Positions 7,921 through 15,554 of a DNA stretch of 26,488 bases are shown in pieces. Source of the stretch: CAZCVI01 sp964502145. Its GTDB lineage: Bacteria > Acidobacteriota > Aminicenantia > UBA2199. Position 1 is the first letter of the stretch; each line of letters starts with the position of its first letter. The translations under genes and the position numbers were made by a program. The stretch is from the NCBI GenBank assembly GCA_964502145.1, contig CAZCVI010000095.1, positions 1 through 26,488 on the forward strand, written 5' to 3'. The notes under the pieces were generated by a model that saw nothing but the letters and a program-made list of their open reading frames with translations, was not told the DNA's origin and ran no database searches.

Positions 7921-8553
7921 ATGAATTGGAATGACTTATTGACTCGTTTTAAACAACAGCCGTTGTTTGACGCGGCGAAGTTGGCTGGATTTACTGATCC
8001 GGATTCTAAAGTAAAGGAACAAGTGGTCTGCTGGATCCACGAAAAGAAGCTCGTTAAAGTGCATCAATGGTGGTGTATGATTGAGAAACCTTGGCGTGAA
8101 ACGGAAATACCCTTACCAGTAGTAGCGAACTATGTGCTCCATCCTTCGTATTTATCAGTGGAATGGGCGTTGCAGTACTATGATATGATCCCGGACTTTG
8201 TTCCCAATCCCACTTCTATTACTATTTGTCGGCGGATGCTATTTTCAGCATTGGATGCGATATTTATTTATCACCATGTACCCGTTGATTTTTTTCATGG
8301 GCATTCGCAGGACAAGGTGGATGATTTTAAGATCAATATCGCCTGTCCAGAGAAAGCGTTGTTGGACAAAATTTACATTTTTTTACAGGCCAACCCTTTC
8401 TCTCTGAAATGGCTGGAAGAGATAAAACTGCAGAATCTGGACGATTTTGATCTCAAAAAGTTCAAACAATTGGCCGAGGGAATGAATAACGAGGCATTAG
8501 GTGAAGCACTGAATATAACCAGTTCTTATATCCGTGCCCAAAAAAGGAAATAG
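7921..8553 (+). CDS. AbiEi-like antitoxin / transcriptional regulator, orphan
   Basis: This 210-aa protein resembles the AbiEi family, antitoxins of type IV AbiE systems that act as transcriptional repressors. The N-terminal ~60 residues look like the winged-helix domain, followed by the typical PSYLSVEWALQYY segment and the family hallmark ACPEKALLDKIY (141-152). In complete systems a nucleotidyltransferase toxin, AbiEii, lies immediately downstream, usually overlapping. Here the next gene is convergent and unrelated, so the toxin is absent. No Shine-Dalgarno sequence is obvious before the ATG, and repeat copy C lies directly upstream. It may be a domesticated regulator or a remnant. Family call is moderately sure; function without the toxin is unknown. 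Confidence 0.65.
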   Translation: MNWNDLLTRFKQQPLFDAAKLAGFTDPDSKVKEQVVCWIHEKKLVKVHQWWCMIEKPWRETEIPLPVVANYVLHPSYLSVEWALQYYDMIPDFVPNPTSITICRRMLFSALDAIFIYHHVPVDFFHGHSQDKVDDFKINIACPEKALLDKIYIFLQANPFSLKWLEEIKLQNLDDFDLKKFKQLAEGMNNEALGEALNITSSYIRAQKRK

Positions 8554-8578
8554 CACCGTCTCTACCGGGATTCTCTCA

Positions 8579-9427
8579 CTAAAAGCCGCTGAATACGATG
8601 TTGATCCACACGTCGTTATCGTTTTCCCATTCTTCGTCTACTTGATTGCCCGCATCGAGAGTGAGTTTGAATATGCCATTTTGGGGAGTTAGGTATGCCT
8701 GGGTATGGATGGGTAATGTGCTTCCCATCGCGCCTAAACTCAGGTTATCTTGCATACTGACTATATTGCCATTAAACGTGATTTGGTTTTTGAACTTTGT
8801 GATTAAGGCTGGTCCCTTGCAATTTTTAACGGTGTAATAGATATCAAAGGCCGGTTTTCCACCAGAAACAAGAAAGGCATCCTGTGGGGTCAGGGTGATG
8901 GTATAATTGGAACCCCAGGGGGTCACACGATTCCCTATTTTCAGGGTTCCGTCAATACAGATATTGGGTTTTGTAGCTGGGGTCGGACTTGTTTTAAAGC
9001 TAAAATGCCACCAGGGGCTCCATTGGGTGAGGATACGTCCGATTTTGGCCCTGACGCGCCAGCGGCCCTGATTATCACCGGGGAAAACATGCTGCACCCA
9101 GGTGGTGGTCAATCCAGTATACACTTTGGATAGATTGAACTCGCTGTCCCATTTGCCCAGTTGGTGGCAATTCAGGCAATCGACTTCGACTTCATAGGTC
9201 ACACCTTGTAAACCGGGTTTTGCCTGCCAACGCATGGTAAATTGCCGGGGAAAGTTGGTGAACTGGGTGCCATCAGCGGGTGAAATCTGGACGGGCGGGG
9301 TGGGTTGTACCACTGCAAAGGTCGGTTTGATTCTCTCTTGGGCAGACAGGAACCCACTTCCGATAAAGATACAACCCATGCCAATGATGACTACAAAAAG
9401 TATGATTCTTTTTAGTACCTTATTCAT
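8579..9427 (-). CDS. Secreted protein with Fn3-like and CARDB-like domains
   Basis: This 282-aa protein starts with a Sec signal (MNKVLKRIILFVVIIGMGCIF..., processed near LSAQE), so it should be exported. Residues ~40-140 look like a fibronectin type III-like fold (PPVQISPADG, YEVEVDC, WRVRAKIG, WSPWWHF). Residues ~150-282 resemble a CARDB-type adhesion domain (FDIYYTVKNCKGPA, FKLTLDAGNQVDEEWENDND). Both are usually binding or structural modules on cell-surface proteins, with no catalytic residues seen. The start is supported by AAGGAG 5 nt upstream. It is convergent with the AbiEi-like gene and appears monocistronic. A CxxCH string occurs in the Fn3 region but probably does not bind heme. 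Specific function is unknown. Confidence 0.6.
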   Translation of the reverse strand: MNKVLKRIILFVVIIGMGCIFIGSGFLSAQERIKPTFAVVQPTPPVQISPADGTQFTNFPRQFTMRWQAKPGLQGVTYEVEVDCLNCHQLGKWDSEFNLSKVYTGLTTTWVQHVFPGDNQGRWRVRAKIGRILTQWSPWWHFSFKTSPTPATKPNICIDGTLKIGNRVTPWGSNYTITLTPQDAFLVSGGKPAFDIYYTVKNCKGPALITKFKNQITFNGNIVSMQDNLSLGAMGSTLPIHTQAYLTPQNGIFKLTLDAGNQVDEEWENDNDVWINIVFSGF

Positions 9428-9545
9428 GATTACTCCTTATGTTTTGAATGTTATGCTATTGTGTATATTTTATAATATAATATAAATATCAAAAAATTGG
9501 AATAATCTCATTGAAAAAATTATTGAAAATAATATGGCGGGGTAA

Positions 9546-9720
9546 CCTGGATTTACCACCAGTTCTTTGAGAGTATCTTAAGCGTAAGTGGGAGTTATGG
9601 GAGTTATGGGAGTTTTGGGAGGAATGGGAAGTATGGGAGGAATGAGAATATTTCAGTTTATCCCATTATTCCCATACTTCCCATAACTCCCATACTTCCC
9701 ATTAACTTGGCCATAGATTT
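9546..9720. repeat. Palindromic 9-nt-unit repeat element (copy B)
   Basis: A head TGGATTTACCACCAG (9548-9562) and TTTGAGAGTAT lead into seven contiguous 9-nt units of form TGGGAnnnn (9589-9651; the last is TGAGAATAT). After a 9-nt gap come five contiguous 9-nt units of form TCCCAnnnn (9661-9705). The element ends with AACTTGGCCATAGATTT (9704-9720), which resembles the inverted head of copy C. The two arms are reverse complements with internal substitutions, so a long imperfect hairpin is expected. This fills the 315-nt gap between the secreted-protein gene and the NYN gene. Confidence 0.8.
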
Positions 9721-9742
9721 AGGGTTTATAATTTATAATTGG

Positions 9743-10573
9743 TTAATCTTCTTGTTGGAAGCGGCGGATAATGTAACCGCCTGACTTTTCATCTGGTTCC
9801 AGGTCCATCAGTCCGCGGGAGGCGGCTTCTTCTAAGAGGCGATTGAAAGAGCGAAAACCATAATAAGATTCATTAAAACCTGGGCGGCGGCGTTTGAGGG
9901 TTTGTTTGACCATGGAACCCCAAATTTTTTCTTCTGAACCTCGTTCTTGGGCCAGTGCTTCCAATGTTTCCAATAGCAGGCCCAACACTTCCTGGGTGAG
10001 GTCTTCTGCTTCTTTTTCTTCTTTGGCGACCGGGGCAGAGGTGCGGCTATCTGTTTTGGCCGGGGCTTTGCGGGGTACTTTTTTACGTGCTTGTTTATTG
10101 CGTACCAGATCATCGTAATAGATGAACTCATCGCAGTTGGCGATCAGCAGATCAGAACTGGAATTCTTCACACCCACGCCGATCACGGTTTTGTTGTTTT
10201 CGCGTAGTTTGCTGACCAGGGGCGAGAAGTCCGAGTCGCCGCTGACAATGACGAAGGAGTCCACGTGTAATTTGGTATAGCATAGGTCCAGAGCATCGAC
10301 TACCATGCGGATGTCAGCCGAGTTTTTCCCCGATTGGCGCACGTGTGGAATCTCGATGAGTTCAAAGGCAGCTTCGTGCATGGGGGCTTTGAAATCTTTA
10401 TAACGATCCCAGTCACAGTAGGCCTTTTTTACCACGATACTGCCTTTGAGCAGCAAACGTTCGAGAACCTTGTTGATATCGAACTGGGACAGGCGGGCAT
10501 CGCGCACACCAAGGGCGATGTTCTCAAAATCGCAAAATACTGCCAGGTTTTCTATTTCCTGTGTCTTACTCAT
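9743..10573 (-). CDS. NYN (PIN-like) domain protein with C-terminal OST-HTH/LOTUS domain
   Basis: This 276-aa protein joins an N-terminal NYN domain (~8-155), a PIN-like nuclease fold, to a C-terminal OST-HTH/LOTUS domain (~200-272), an RNA-binding winged helix. The acidic NYN pocket is visible: D15 in FCDFEN, D87 and D93 in ADIRMVVDAL, and D113/D115 in VSGDSDFSPL. These usually bind Mg2+ for RNA cleavage. A Lys/Ala/Pro-rich linker (~158-185) separates the domains. The combination is found in LabA/DUF88-like proteins and in eukaryotic LOTUS proteins; RNA is the likely target, but which RNA is unknown. The start has GGGAGG 5-6 nt upstream and overlaps by ATGA a tiny basic ORF. Domain calls are firm from motif pattern. 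Confidence 0.85.
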   Translation of the reverse strand: MSKTQEIENLAVFCDFENIALGVRDARLSQFDINKVLERLLLKGSIVVKKAYCDWDRYKDFKAPMHEAAFELIEIPHVRQSGKNSADIRMVVDALDLCYTKLHVDSFVIVSGDSDFSPLVSKLRENNKTVIGVGVKNSSSDLLIANCDEFIYYDDLVRNKQARKKVPRKAPAKTDSRTSAPVAKEEKEAEDLTQEVLGLLLETLEALAQERGSEEKIWGSMVKQTLKRRRPGFNESYYGFRSFNRLLEEAASRGLMDLEPDEKSGGYIIRRFQQED

Positions 10574-10620
10574 AAAATCCTCCCGGGACGCGCCTGCTTC
10601 TTCTTGCGTCGTCCACTCAT
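10570..10620 (-). CDS. Possible 16-aa basic leader peptide overlapping the NYN gene
   Basis: On the minus strand an ATG at 10620 opens a frame encoding MSGRRKKKQARPGRIL, whose TGA overlaps the NYN start as ATGA. The overlap would allow translational coupling. No Shine-Dalgarno sequence precedes it and the length is too short to judge coding bias, so this may be chance. Confidence 0.2.
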   Translation of the reverse strand: MSGRRKKKQARPGRIL

Positions 10621-10787
10621 ACTAAAAATTCAATTCTTGAAATAAATAACACTGTATGCATGATCTAAATGTCGAAACATAAAAAGCAAATTATTTCCTA
10701 ATGGAATAAACAAAACGCCTTTTAAGCATACGGGTATATTAAAAGAAATACGCGGCTAAGTCAATAGGTAAAAGAAATTTTTTGTCA

Positions 10788-10827
10788 TGGCGGGAGTGTT
10801 GCTTAAATAGGAAAAATGTCTTAAAAT
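10788..10827 (+). promoter_or_regulatory. Candidate promoter(s) of the aspartyl protease gene
   Basis: Two readings overlap. A sigma-54 type element, TGGCGGGAGTGTTGCT (10788-10803), has GG and GC at the correct 12-nt spacing and an intact TTGCT. A sigma-70 type element consists of TTGCTT (10799-10804), a 17-nt spacer and TAAAAT (10822-10827). Either would give a short leader before ATG 10860. I cannot choose between them by eye. Confidence 0.45.
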
Positions 10828-10859
10828 GAATGACTACTTGAAAAAAGGAGAAAAAGAAT

Positions 10860-12107
10860 ATGAGAAAATACCAAAAATATCTCGTGGTGTCGGGTTTGTG
10901 GCTGGTTTTTTGCGGGGTTCCCCAATGGGCGGTGCCCCAGCAAGAGGTTCTGCCAGAGCAGAATATTGTGATTGGGAACAAGGGGCAGAATATCCCGGTG
11001 GACCTGTTTGATAATATCGTGTACCTCGAAGTTTTGGTGAACAAAAAACCCTTGACTTTTGTGTTGGATACAGGCGCAGGAGATATGTCGGTCATTGACG
11101 TGGATCAAGCCAACCGCTTGAAATTGCCACTACAAAATCGACGGGTTGTCTCGGTGGGTGCTGGCGAAGAGGTGGTCGAGTTATATGATGTCAACGATAT
11201 CACGTTGAGTCTTCCCAGTATCGAGTTTTTAAAACAGTCATTGGAAGGATTACCGTTATCCAAGCGGATGGACCCTTTCTGGGGCAAAAAGAAAGATGGA
11301 CTGTTGGGGGGAAATGTGTTAAGCCGACTGGTAACGGTGATTGATTACGTATTGAACCGGGTGCATTTTTACGAGCCCAGCACGTTTAATTATTTTGGAA
11401 CGGGTGAGAAATTACCGTTTACGTTTAGGGGATTGGTCCCGGTGGTGCGGGTGAAGCTGGTTTTGCCCGGTATGACGGAACCGCTGGAAGGATTGTTTCT
11501 GGTGGACACAGGGGCACGTACCACCACGCTGGCCGCGCCTTTTGTGAATGAGCAGAAATTACTTGAAAAACTGCCGCAGAAAATAAATACCACGTCGGGT
11601 TATGGCATTGGGGGTGAGACGCATGGTGTGATGGGGCGGGTGGATAAAATGCTATTGGGTGGGATTGAAATTAAAAAACCGGTGCTGGAATTTTCTCAGG
11701 ATACCAAGGGGGTTCTGGCTAATAAAGATTTTTCCGGTATACTGGGCGCGGATATTCTGCACCGCTTCACAGTGGTGTTTGACTATTCGCGCAAACAGAT
11801 GATATTGCAAAAGAATAAATTCTTTGATGACCCTTTTGAGTACGATATGAGTGGTATTTTTTTGAAAGCGGAGGGGGTCAACTTCAATCAATTTTTAGTC
11901 TTCCGAGTGTTGGAAAATTCCCCTGCCGCGATGGCCGGGGTGGTGGTGGGGGACCGTATTTTGGCGATTGATGATAATAAAGCGGCTACTTTAACCTTGG
12001 AAGAGATCAAGAATATCTTTAAGACTGATGGTAGAAAGGTGCAGCTTCACATTCAACGGGATGAGACGGTCATGTCTGTCACCGTGTTGTTAAAACGCGG
12101 TATATAA
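10860..12107 (+). CDS. Secreted two-lobed aspartyl protease with C-terminal PDZ domain
   Basis: This 415-aa protein has a Sec signal peptide (residues 1-~28). It contains two retropepsin-like lobes, each with a catalytic DTG (D70 in VLDTGAGD, D216 in LVDTGART) and a matching downstream LLGGNVL / ILGADIL motif. Two DTG lobes in one chain can form a complete pepsin-like active site without dimerising. A PDZ domain (~350-410; ENSPAAMAGVVVGDRILAIDD) ends the protein and probably binds substrate C-termini. It should act in the periplasm or outside the cell. AAAGGAG lies 9 nt before the ATG. It is divergent from the NYN gene. This protease-PDZ architecture is known in Gram-negative bacteria; its substrate is not. 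Confidence 0.85.
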   Translation: MRKYQKYLVVSGLWLVFCGVPQWAVPQQEVLPEQNIVIGNKGQNIPVDLFDNIVYLEVLVNKKPLTFVLDTGAGDMSVIDVDQANRLKLPLQNRRVVSVGAGEEVVELYDVNDITLSLPSIEFLKQSLEGLPLSKRMDPFWGKKKDGLLGGNVLSRLVTVIDYVLNRVHFYEPSTFNYFGTGEKLPFTFRGLVPVVRVKLVLPGMTEPLEGLFLVDTGARTTTLAAPFVNEQKLLEKLPQKINTTSGYGIGGETHGVMGRVDKMLLGGIEIKKPVLEFSQDTKGVLANKDFSGILGADILHRFTVVFDYSRKQMILQKNKFFDDPFEYDMSGIFLKAEGVNFNQFLVFRVLENSPAAMAGVVVGDRILAIDDNKAATLTLEEIKNIFKTDGRKVQLHIQRDETVMSVTVLLKRGI

Positions 12108-12140
12108 CAGGACGTCTCCACCCTTTTTTTTAAAAAAAGA

Positions 12141-12174
12141 TTGACAAAAAAATCCCCAAGTGTTACCTTATAAT
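12141..12174 (+). promoter_or_regulatory. Possible promoter boxes before the substrate-binding protein gene
   Basis: A perfect TTGACA (12141-12146) and a perfect TATAAT (12169-12174) are present, but the spacer is 22 nt, longer than the usual 16-19. The TATAAT also lies so close to ATG 12188 that the leader would be only about 7 nt. Either the spacing is tolerated with an activator or one box is fortuitous. Confidence 0.3.
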
Positions 12175-12187
12175 TATGGAGAACACC

Positions 12188-13198
12188 ATGACGTTGAAGA
12201 ATGCAAAAAAAAGAAAATGTGTTTTGTGGATAGTTGTTTTTATGATTTTGATGATGTCGGTGTTGGGGTGTGGTTCCTCGGACCCACGGAAACATGAAAA
12301 GCCCAGGATATTGATTGTTCATTCCTATCATCTGGAATACCCGTGGACCCATGCCATTGATGATGGGATCATGAGCGTTCTGGGAACAAAAGGATATACC
12401 ATCCAAAAAGTGTTTATGGATACCAAGCGCAATACGGAAGAATCCTTTAAGATTGCCGCCGGGAAAAAAGCCTTGGCCATTGTAAAAAAATTCAAACCAG
12501 ACATTGTACTGGCCACAGATGACAATGCCCAGGAATATTGTGCCCAATTCCTGGTCAACAAAACCAACCTATCCATTGTTTTTTGTGGTCTGAATGAGGA
12601 GATTTCCAAATACCATTACCCGGGGAATAATGCCACCGGTGTGACTGAACAACCTCTTATTCGTAGCAGTCTGGATTTTTTAAAAAAATTGGCTCTTAAT
12701 ATCCGGTCTTTCACTATTTTGACTGATAAGGGAAACACCAGCGAAGGGTTTGTCGCTTATTTTAAAAAACAGAAACTCCCCGTCCAGATTGATCAGATTG
12801 TGATAACCGAGAGTTTTGACCATTGGAAAGACGTGGTCAAGAAGCTGCGTAGCGATGCCCTGATTATTTATACTTACCACACTATCCACGACAAAGGAAA
12901 GTATGTGGAACCAACCACCGTGATGGAATGGACCACACAACACCTAAAAAAGCCATCCGTGGGTTTTTTTGATTTTTCCATTGCCGGGGGGGTCTTGTTG
13001 GGAGATGTGGAATCGGGATTTGAACATGGACAGTTAGCCGGACAACGGGCTATTGAGATTCTGGATGGGAAAAAAACAACCGAGTTACCCGTGGTTGAAG
13101 CGTGTCGAGGAATGTTTCTGATTAATGCCAAAACTGCGGCTAAATTAGGTATTGATATATCTTCACTTAGAAATATCGCCGATAAAATCTATGAGTAA
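12188..13198 (+). CDS. Substrate-binding lipoprotein of ABC-transporter type (COG2984-like)
   Basis: This 336-aa protein begins with a lipoprotein signal (basic N-region, hydrophobic core, VLGC with the lipidated Cys at residue 28), so it should be anchored in a membrane on the periplasmic side. The rest has the two-lobed type I periplasmic binding fold: RILIVHSYH strand 1, KPDIVLATDDNA, LSIVFCGLNEE, FTILTDKGN and the late AGGVLLGDVESGFEHGQLAGQRAIEIL segment typical of COG2984/peripla_BP_4-like proteins. ATG 12188 is preferred over ATG 12176 because GGAG (12178-12181) sits 6 nt before it. No permease or ATPase is adjacent; the next gene is a hybrid histidine kinase on the same strand, 52 nt downstream. 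It therefore more likely feeds a signal than a transporter. Confidence 0.75.
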   Translation: MTLKNAKKRKCVLWIVVFMILMMSVLGCGSSDPRKHEKPRILIVHSYHLEYPWTHAIDDGIMSVLGTKGYTIQKVFMDTKRNTEESFKIAAGKKALAIVKKFKPDIVLATDDNAQEYCAQFLVNKTNLSIVFCGLNEEISKYHYPGNNATGVTEQPLIRSSLDFLKKLALNIRSFTILTDKGNTSEGFVAYFKKQKLPVQIDQIVITESFDHWKDVVKKLRSDALIIYTYHTIHDKGKYVEPTTVMEWTTQHLKKPSVGFFDFSIAGGVLLGDVESGFEHGQLAGQRAIEILDGKKTTELPVVEACRGMFLINAKTAAKLGIDISSLRNIADKIYE

Positions 13199-13250
13199 AG
13201 TGAAACGAATTTCGTGATGGAAAGCGTGAAAAAAAGAATATTAGAATGAA

Positions 13251-15554
13251 ATGAACTTCAAAATGAAAAAATCATCCATGAAAATAAAAACGCAATTAAC
13301 CATTTCCTTGCTGGTTAGTTATGTTATTATCGTGGTGGTGTTCGTGTGGGTGGTGGGAAGTTTATTTCTGAAGAACCAGCGGAGTAACCTGGTTAGTTTT
13401 ACCCAAGAATTGCTAAAACAAAATTCCAAATTACTGGAAGATTCTTCCAACCTGTTTTTTAAGTTGATGGATGAGAAGTTTTTTGGTGGTTTATCGCGGG
13501 CCGATTTGTTTGAATACATCAAGACTATTGATCAATTGAGCCGGGAGGTCGTAGTTTTTGATTACCAGGGGCAGTCCCTGTTAAAAGGGCACTCCCGCCT
13601 TGAATTGGAAACACTGCTCTCCAAATCAATCATCAATGAACGATTGAAGGATCTTAACGAAAAGAACATCAAGAATTTTTCCCTGGATAACTTTGCCGCT
13701 TTTAGAAAATCTCCCCAAGCTATTTCCCCTGTTAAGGTTTTTTTTCAAATCTACAATGGTCAGGGAGTGATCCTGGGTTTTGGGCAAATACTGGAGGATA
13801 TTAAAACCCGGTTGATATTCATTGAACGACAGAACCGGGACAACCAGAGAACGTTTTTAGTGGTGACATTCCTGATTAATATTATAGGTGTCACGTTTAT
13901 TACCGCGTGGGTGCTTTTTTATTCAAAGATGAAGATTTTTAAGCCCGTGGAAATGTTATTGGAAAAGTTTGGTCATGTGGCCAAGGGTGAGCTCTTTCAT
14001 CGTGTGGAGATTCCCGTGGATAATGAAATCGGCATATTATCCAGTGCTTTTAATGATATGACGGAAAATTTAAGCCAATCGGTCAATGAGATTCATGCGG
14101 CCAATATCAAATTGGACAGTTATTCAAAGGAATTGGAAAACGAGGTTGAGCTACGCACCAAGGAATTATCCGCTGCTGTGGTTCGTTTAAAACAGGAGAT
14201 TGAGGAGCGCAAAGCCATTGAAAAGGCTCTCGAAAAAGCGCGCGTAGAATCGGAATCGGCCAATATTGCCAAATCCCAGTTCCTGGCCAACATGAGCCAC
14301 GAAATTCGTACCCCCATGAATGCTATTATCGGGATGGCGGAATTAGTACTGGATACCGGTTTAACCAATGAACAACACGACTATATTCTGACTTTAAAAA
14401 ACTCGTCGGAATCTCTGCTGGGACTTCTCAATGATATTCTGGATTTATCTAAAATCGAGGTGGGGAAATTGGATGTGGAGCCCATTGAATTTCATTTTCG
14501 AAAATGTTTGCACGATCTAACCAAGAATCTAGCTATTCAAGCACTACGGAAAACGATTGAGCTGGTAATGGATATTGAGCCAACGATTCCCGATGTCGTG
14601 ATTGGTGATCCCGGACGATTGCGGCAAATTCTGACCAATCTGATTGGCAATGCGATTAAATTCACGCCGGCGGGACGGATATTGGTCACGGTTAAACTGG
14701 AAAGCCAAGCATTCCCTGAATCCAGTGAATCCAATAATAAGGAAATCGAAATCCCGTCCCCAATAATAATAAAATTTACCGTCTCGGATACTGGCATTGG
14801 AATACCGGTAGAAAAACAGAAATTGATCTTTGAAAAATTTTATCAAACCGATAGTTCCGTGACGCGAAAATTTGGCGGCACAGGTCTGGGTTTGGCTATT
14901 TCATTGCAATTGGCCCAATTAATGGGCGGCCATATTGCGGTCAAAAGTCCGGGTGAATTACAGGACATCATCCCTGGTTTGCCGGGCAGTTCTTTTTCCT
15001 TTTCCCTGGTTTTTAAACTTCCCAGGAACACACAAATTGTCGTGGAACCTGTGGAAATTAAAGAACCGAAAGAATTAAAAGATTTAAAAGAACGGTATAC
15101 TCTTGCAGAACCGGTTAAATCTGCCATTCAAGAAGAGAGTATCGCCGAGGGTAAAAAGCAATTTCGTGTACTGGTGGCGGAGGATAACCTGATAAACCAG
15201 AAATTGATCCGGCGCATGTTGGAAAAAATGGGAATTTCGACTCATTGCGTGATTAATGGGAAAGAAGCGGTGGAAAAAAATAAGGAAGGTCATTTTGATT
15301 TAATCCTGATGGATATCCAGATGCCGGAGATGGATGGTGTGGAAGCGACCCACATCATCCGGCAGATGGAAAAAGAAACGGGTGTGGCCGGGGTTCCGAT
15401 TATAGCTGTCACGGCCCATGCCATGAAAGGGGACAGGGAACGATTTATAGCGGCGGGTATGAATGCTTATCTGGCCAAACCTATTAAACAAACGGAAATT
15501 ATTGCTTTGGTAGAATCTTTTATGACAGGTAGTTCATCAGGGAGACGTTGTTGA
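13251..15554 (+). CDS. Hybrid sensor histidine kinase (HAMP-HisKA-HATPase-REC)
   Basis: This 767-aa membrane kinase has TM1 (~14-38), a ~165-aa extracytoplasmic sensor region, TM2 (~202-226), a HAMP linker (~227-280), a coiled coil (~280-340), HisKA with phosphoacceptor H350 in MSHEIRTPMNA, and a HATPase domain (NLIGNAIKFT, DTGIGIP, GGTGLGLAIS). It ends with a receiver domain (EDN near the start, phosphoacceptor D688 in LMDIQMPEMDG, K in AKPIK). The layout resembles BarA/GacS-type hybrid kinases without the Hpt domain, so a separate Hpt protein or response regulator is needed. It follows the substrate-binding lipoprotein, a likely input partner. No clear Shine-Dalgarno sequence precedes ATG 13251; ATG 13263 is an alternative. 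Its 3' end overlaps convergent flgL by 35 bp. Confidence 0.9.
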   Translation: MNFKMKKSSMKIKTQLTISLLVSYVIIVVVFVWVVGSLFLKNQRSNLVSFTQELLKQNSKLLEDSSNLFFKLMDEKFFGGLSRADLFEYIKTIDQLSREVVVFDYQGQSLLKGHSRLELETLLSKSIINERLKDLNEKNIKNFSLDNFAAFRKSPQAISPVKVFFQIYNGQGVILGFGQILEDIKTRLIFIERQNRDNQRTFLVVTFLINIIGVTFITAWVLFYSKMKIFKPVEMLLEKFGHVAKGELFHRVEIPVDNEIGILSSAFNDMTENLSQSVNEIHAANIKLDSYSKELENEVELRTKELSAAVVRLKQEIEERKAIEKALEKARVESESANIAKSQFLANMSHEIRTPMNAIIGMAELVLDTGLTNEQHDYILTLKNSSESLLGLLNDILDLSKIEVGKLDVEPIEFHFRKCLHDLTKNLAIQALRKTIELVMDIEPTIPDVVIGDPGRLRQILTNLIGNAIKFTPAGRILVTVKLESQAFPESSESNNKEIEIPSPIIIKFTVSDTGIGIPVEKQKLIFEKFYQTDSSVTRKFGGTGLGLAISLQLAQLMGGHIAVKSPGELQDIIPGLPGSSFSFSLVFKLPRNTQIVVEPVEIKEPKELKDLKERYTLAEPVKSAIQEESIAEGKKQFRVLVAEDNLINQKLIRRMLEKMGISTHCVINGKEAVEKNKEGHFDLILMDIQMPEMDGVEATHIIRQMEKETGVAGVPIIAVTAHAMKGDRERFIAAGMNAYLAKPIKQTEIIALVESFMTGSSSGRRC

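Noticed and set aside
9164..9178. CxxCH (CLNCH) heme-binding motif in the secreted protein
   Set aside because: It sits inside an Fn3-like strand region with no other cytochrome c features, such as a distal ligand Met and a helical fold, so it is probably chance.
9589..9705. Tandem units as a CRISPR array
   Set aside because: Units are only 9 nt with no unique spacers of 25-40 nt, they invert midway, and no cas genes are present.
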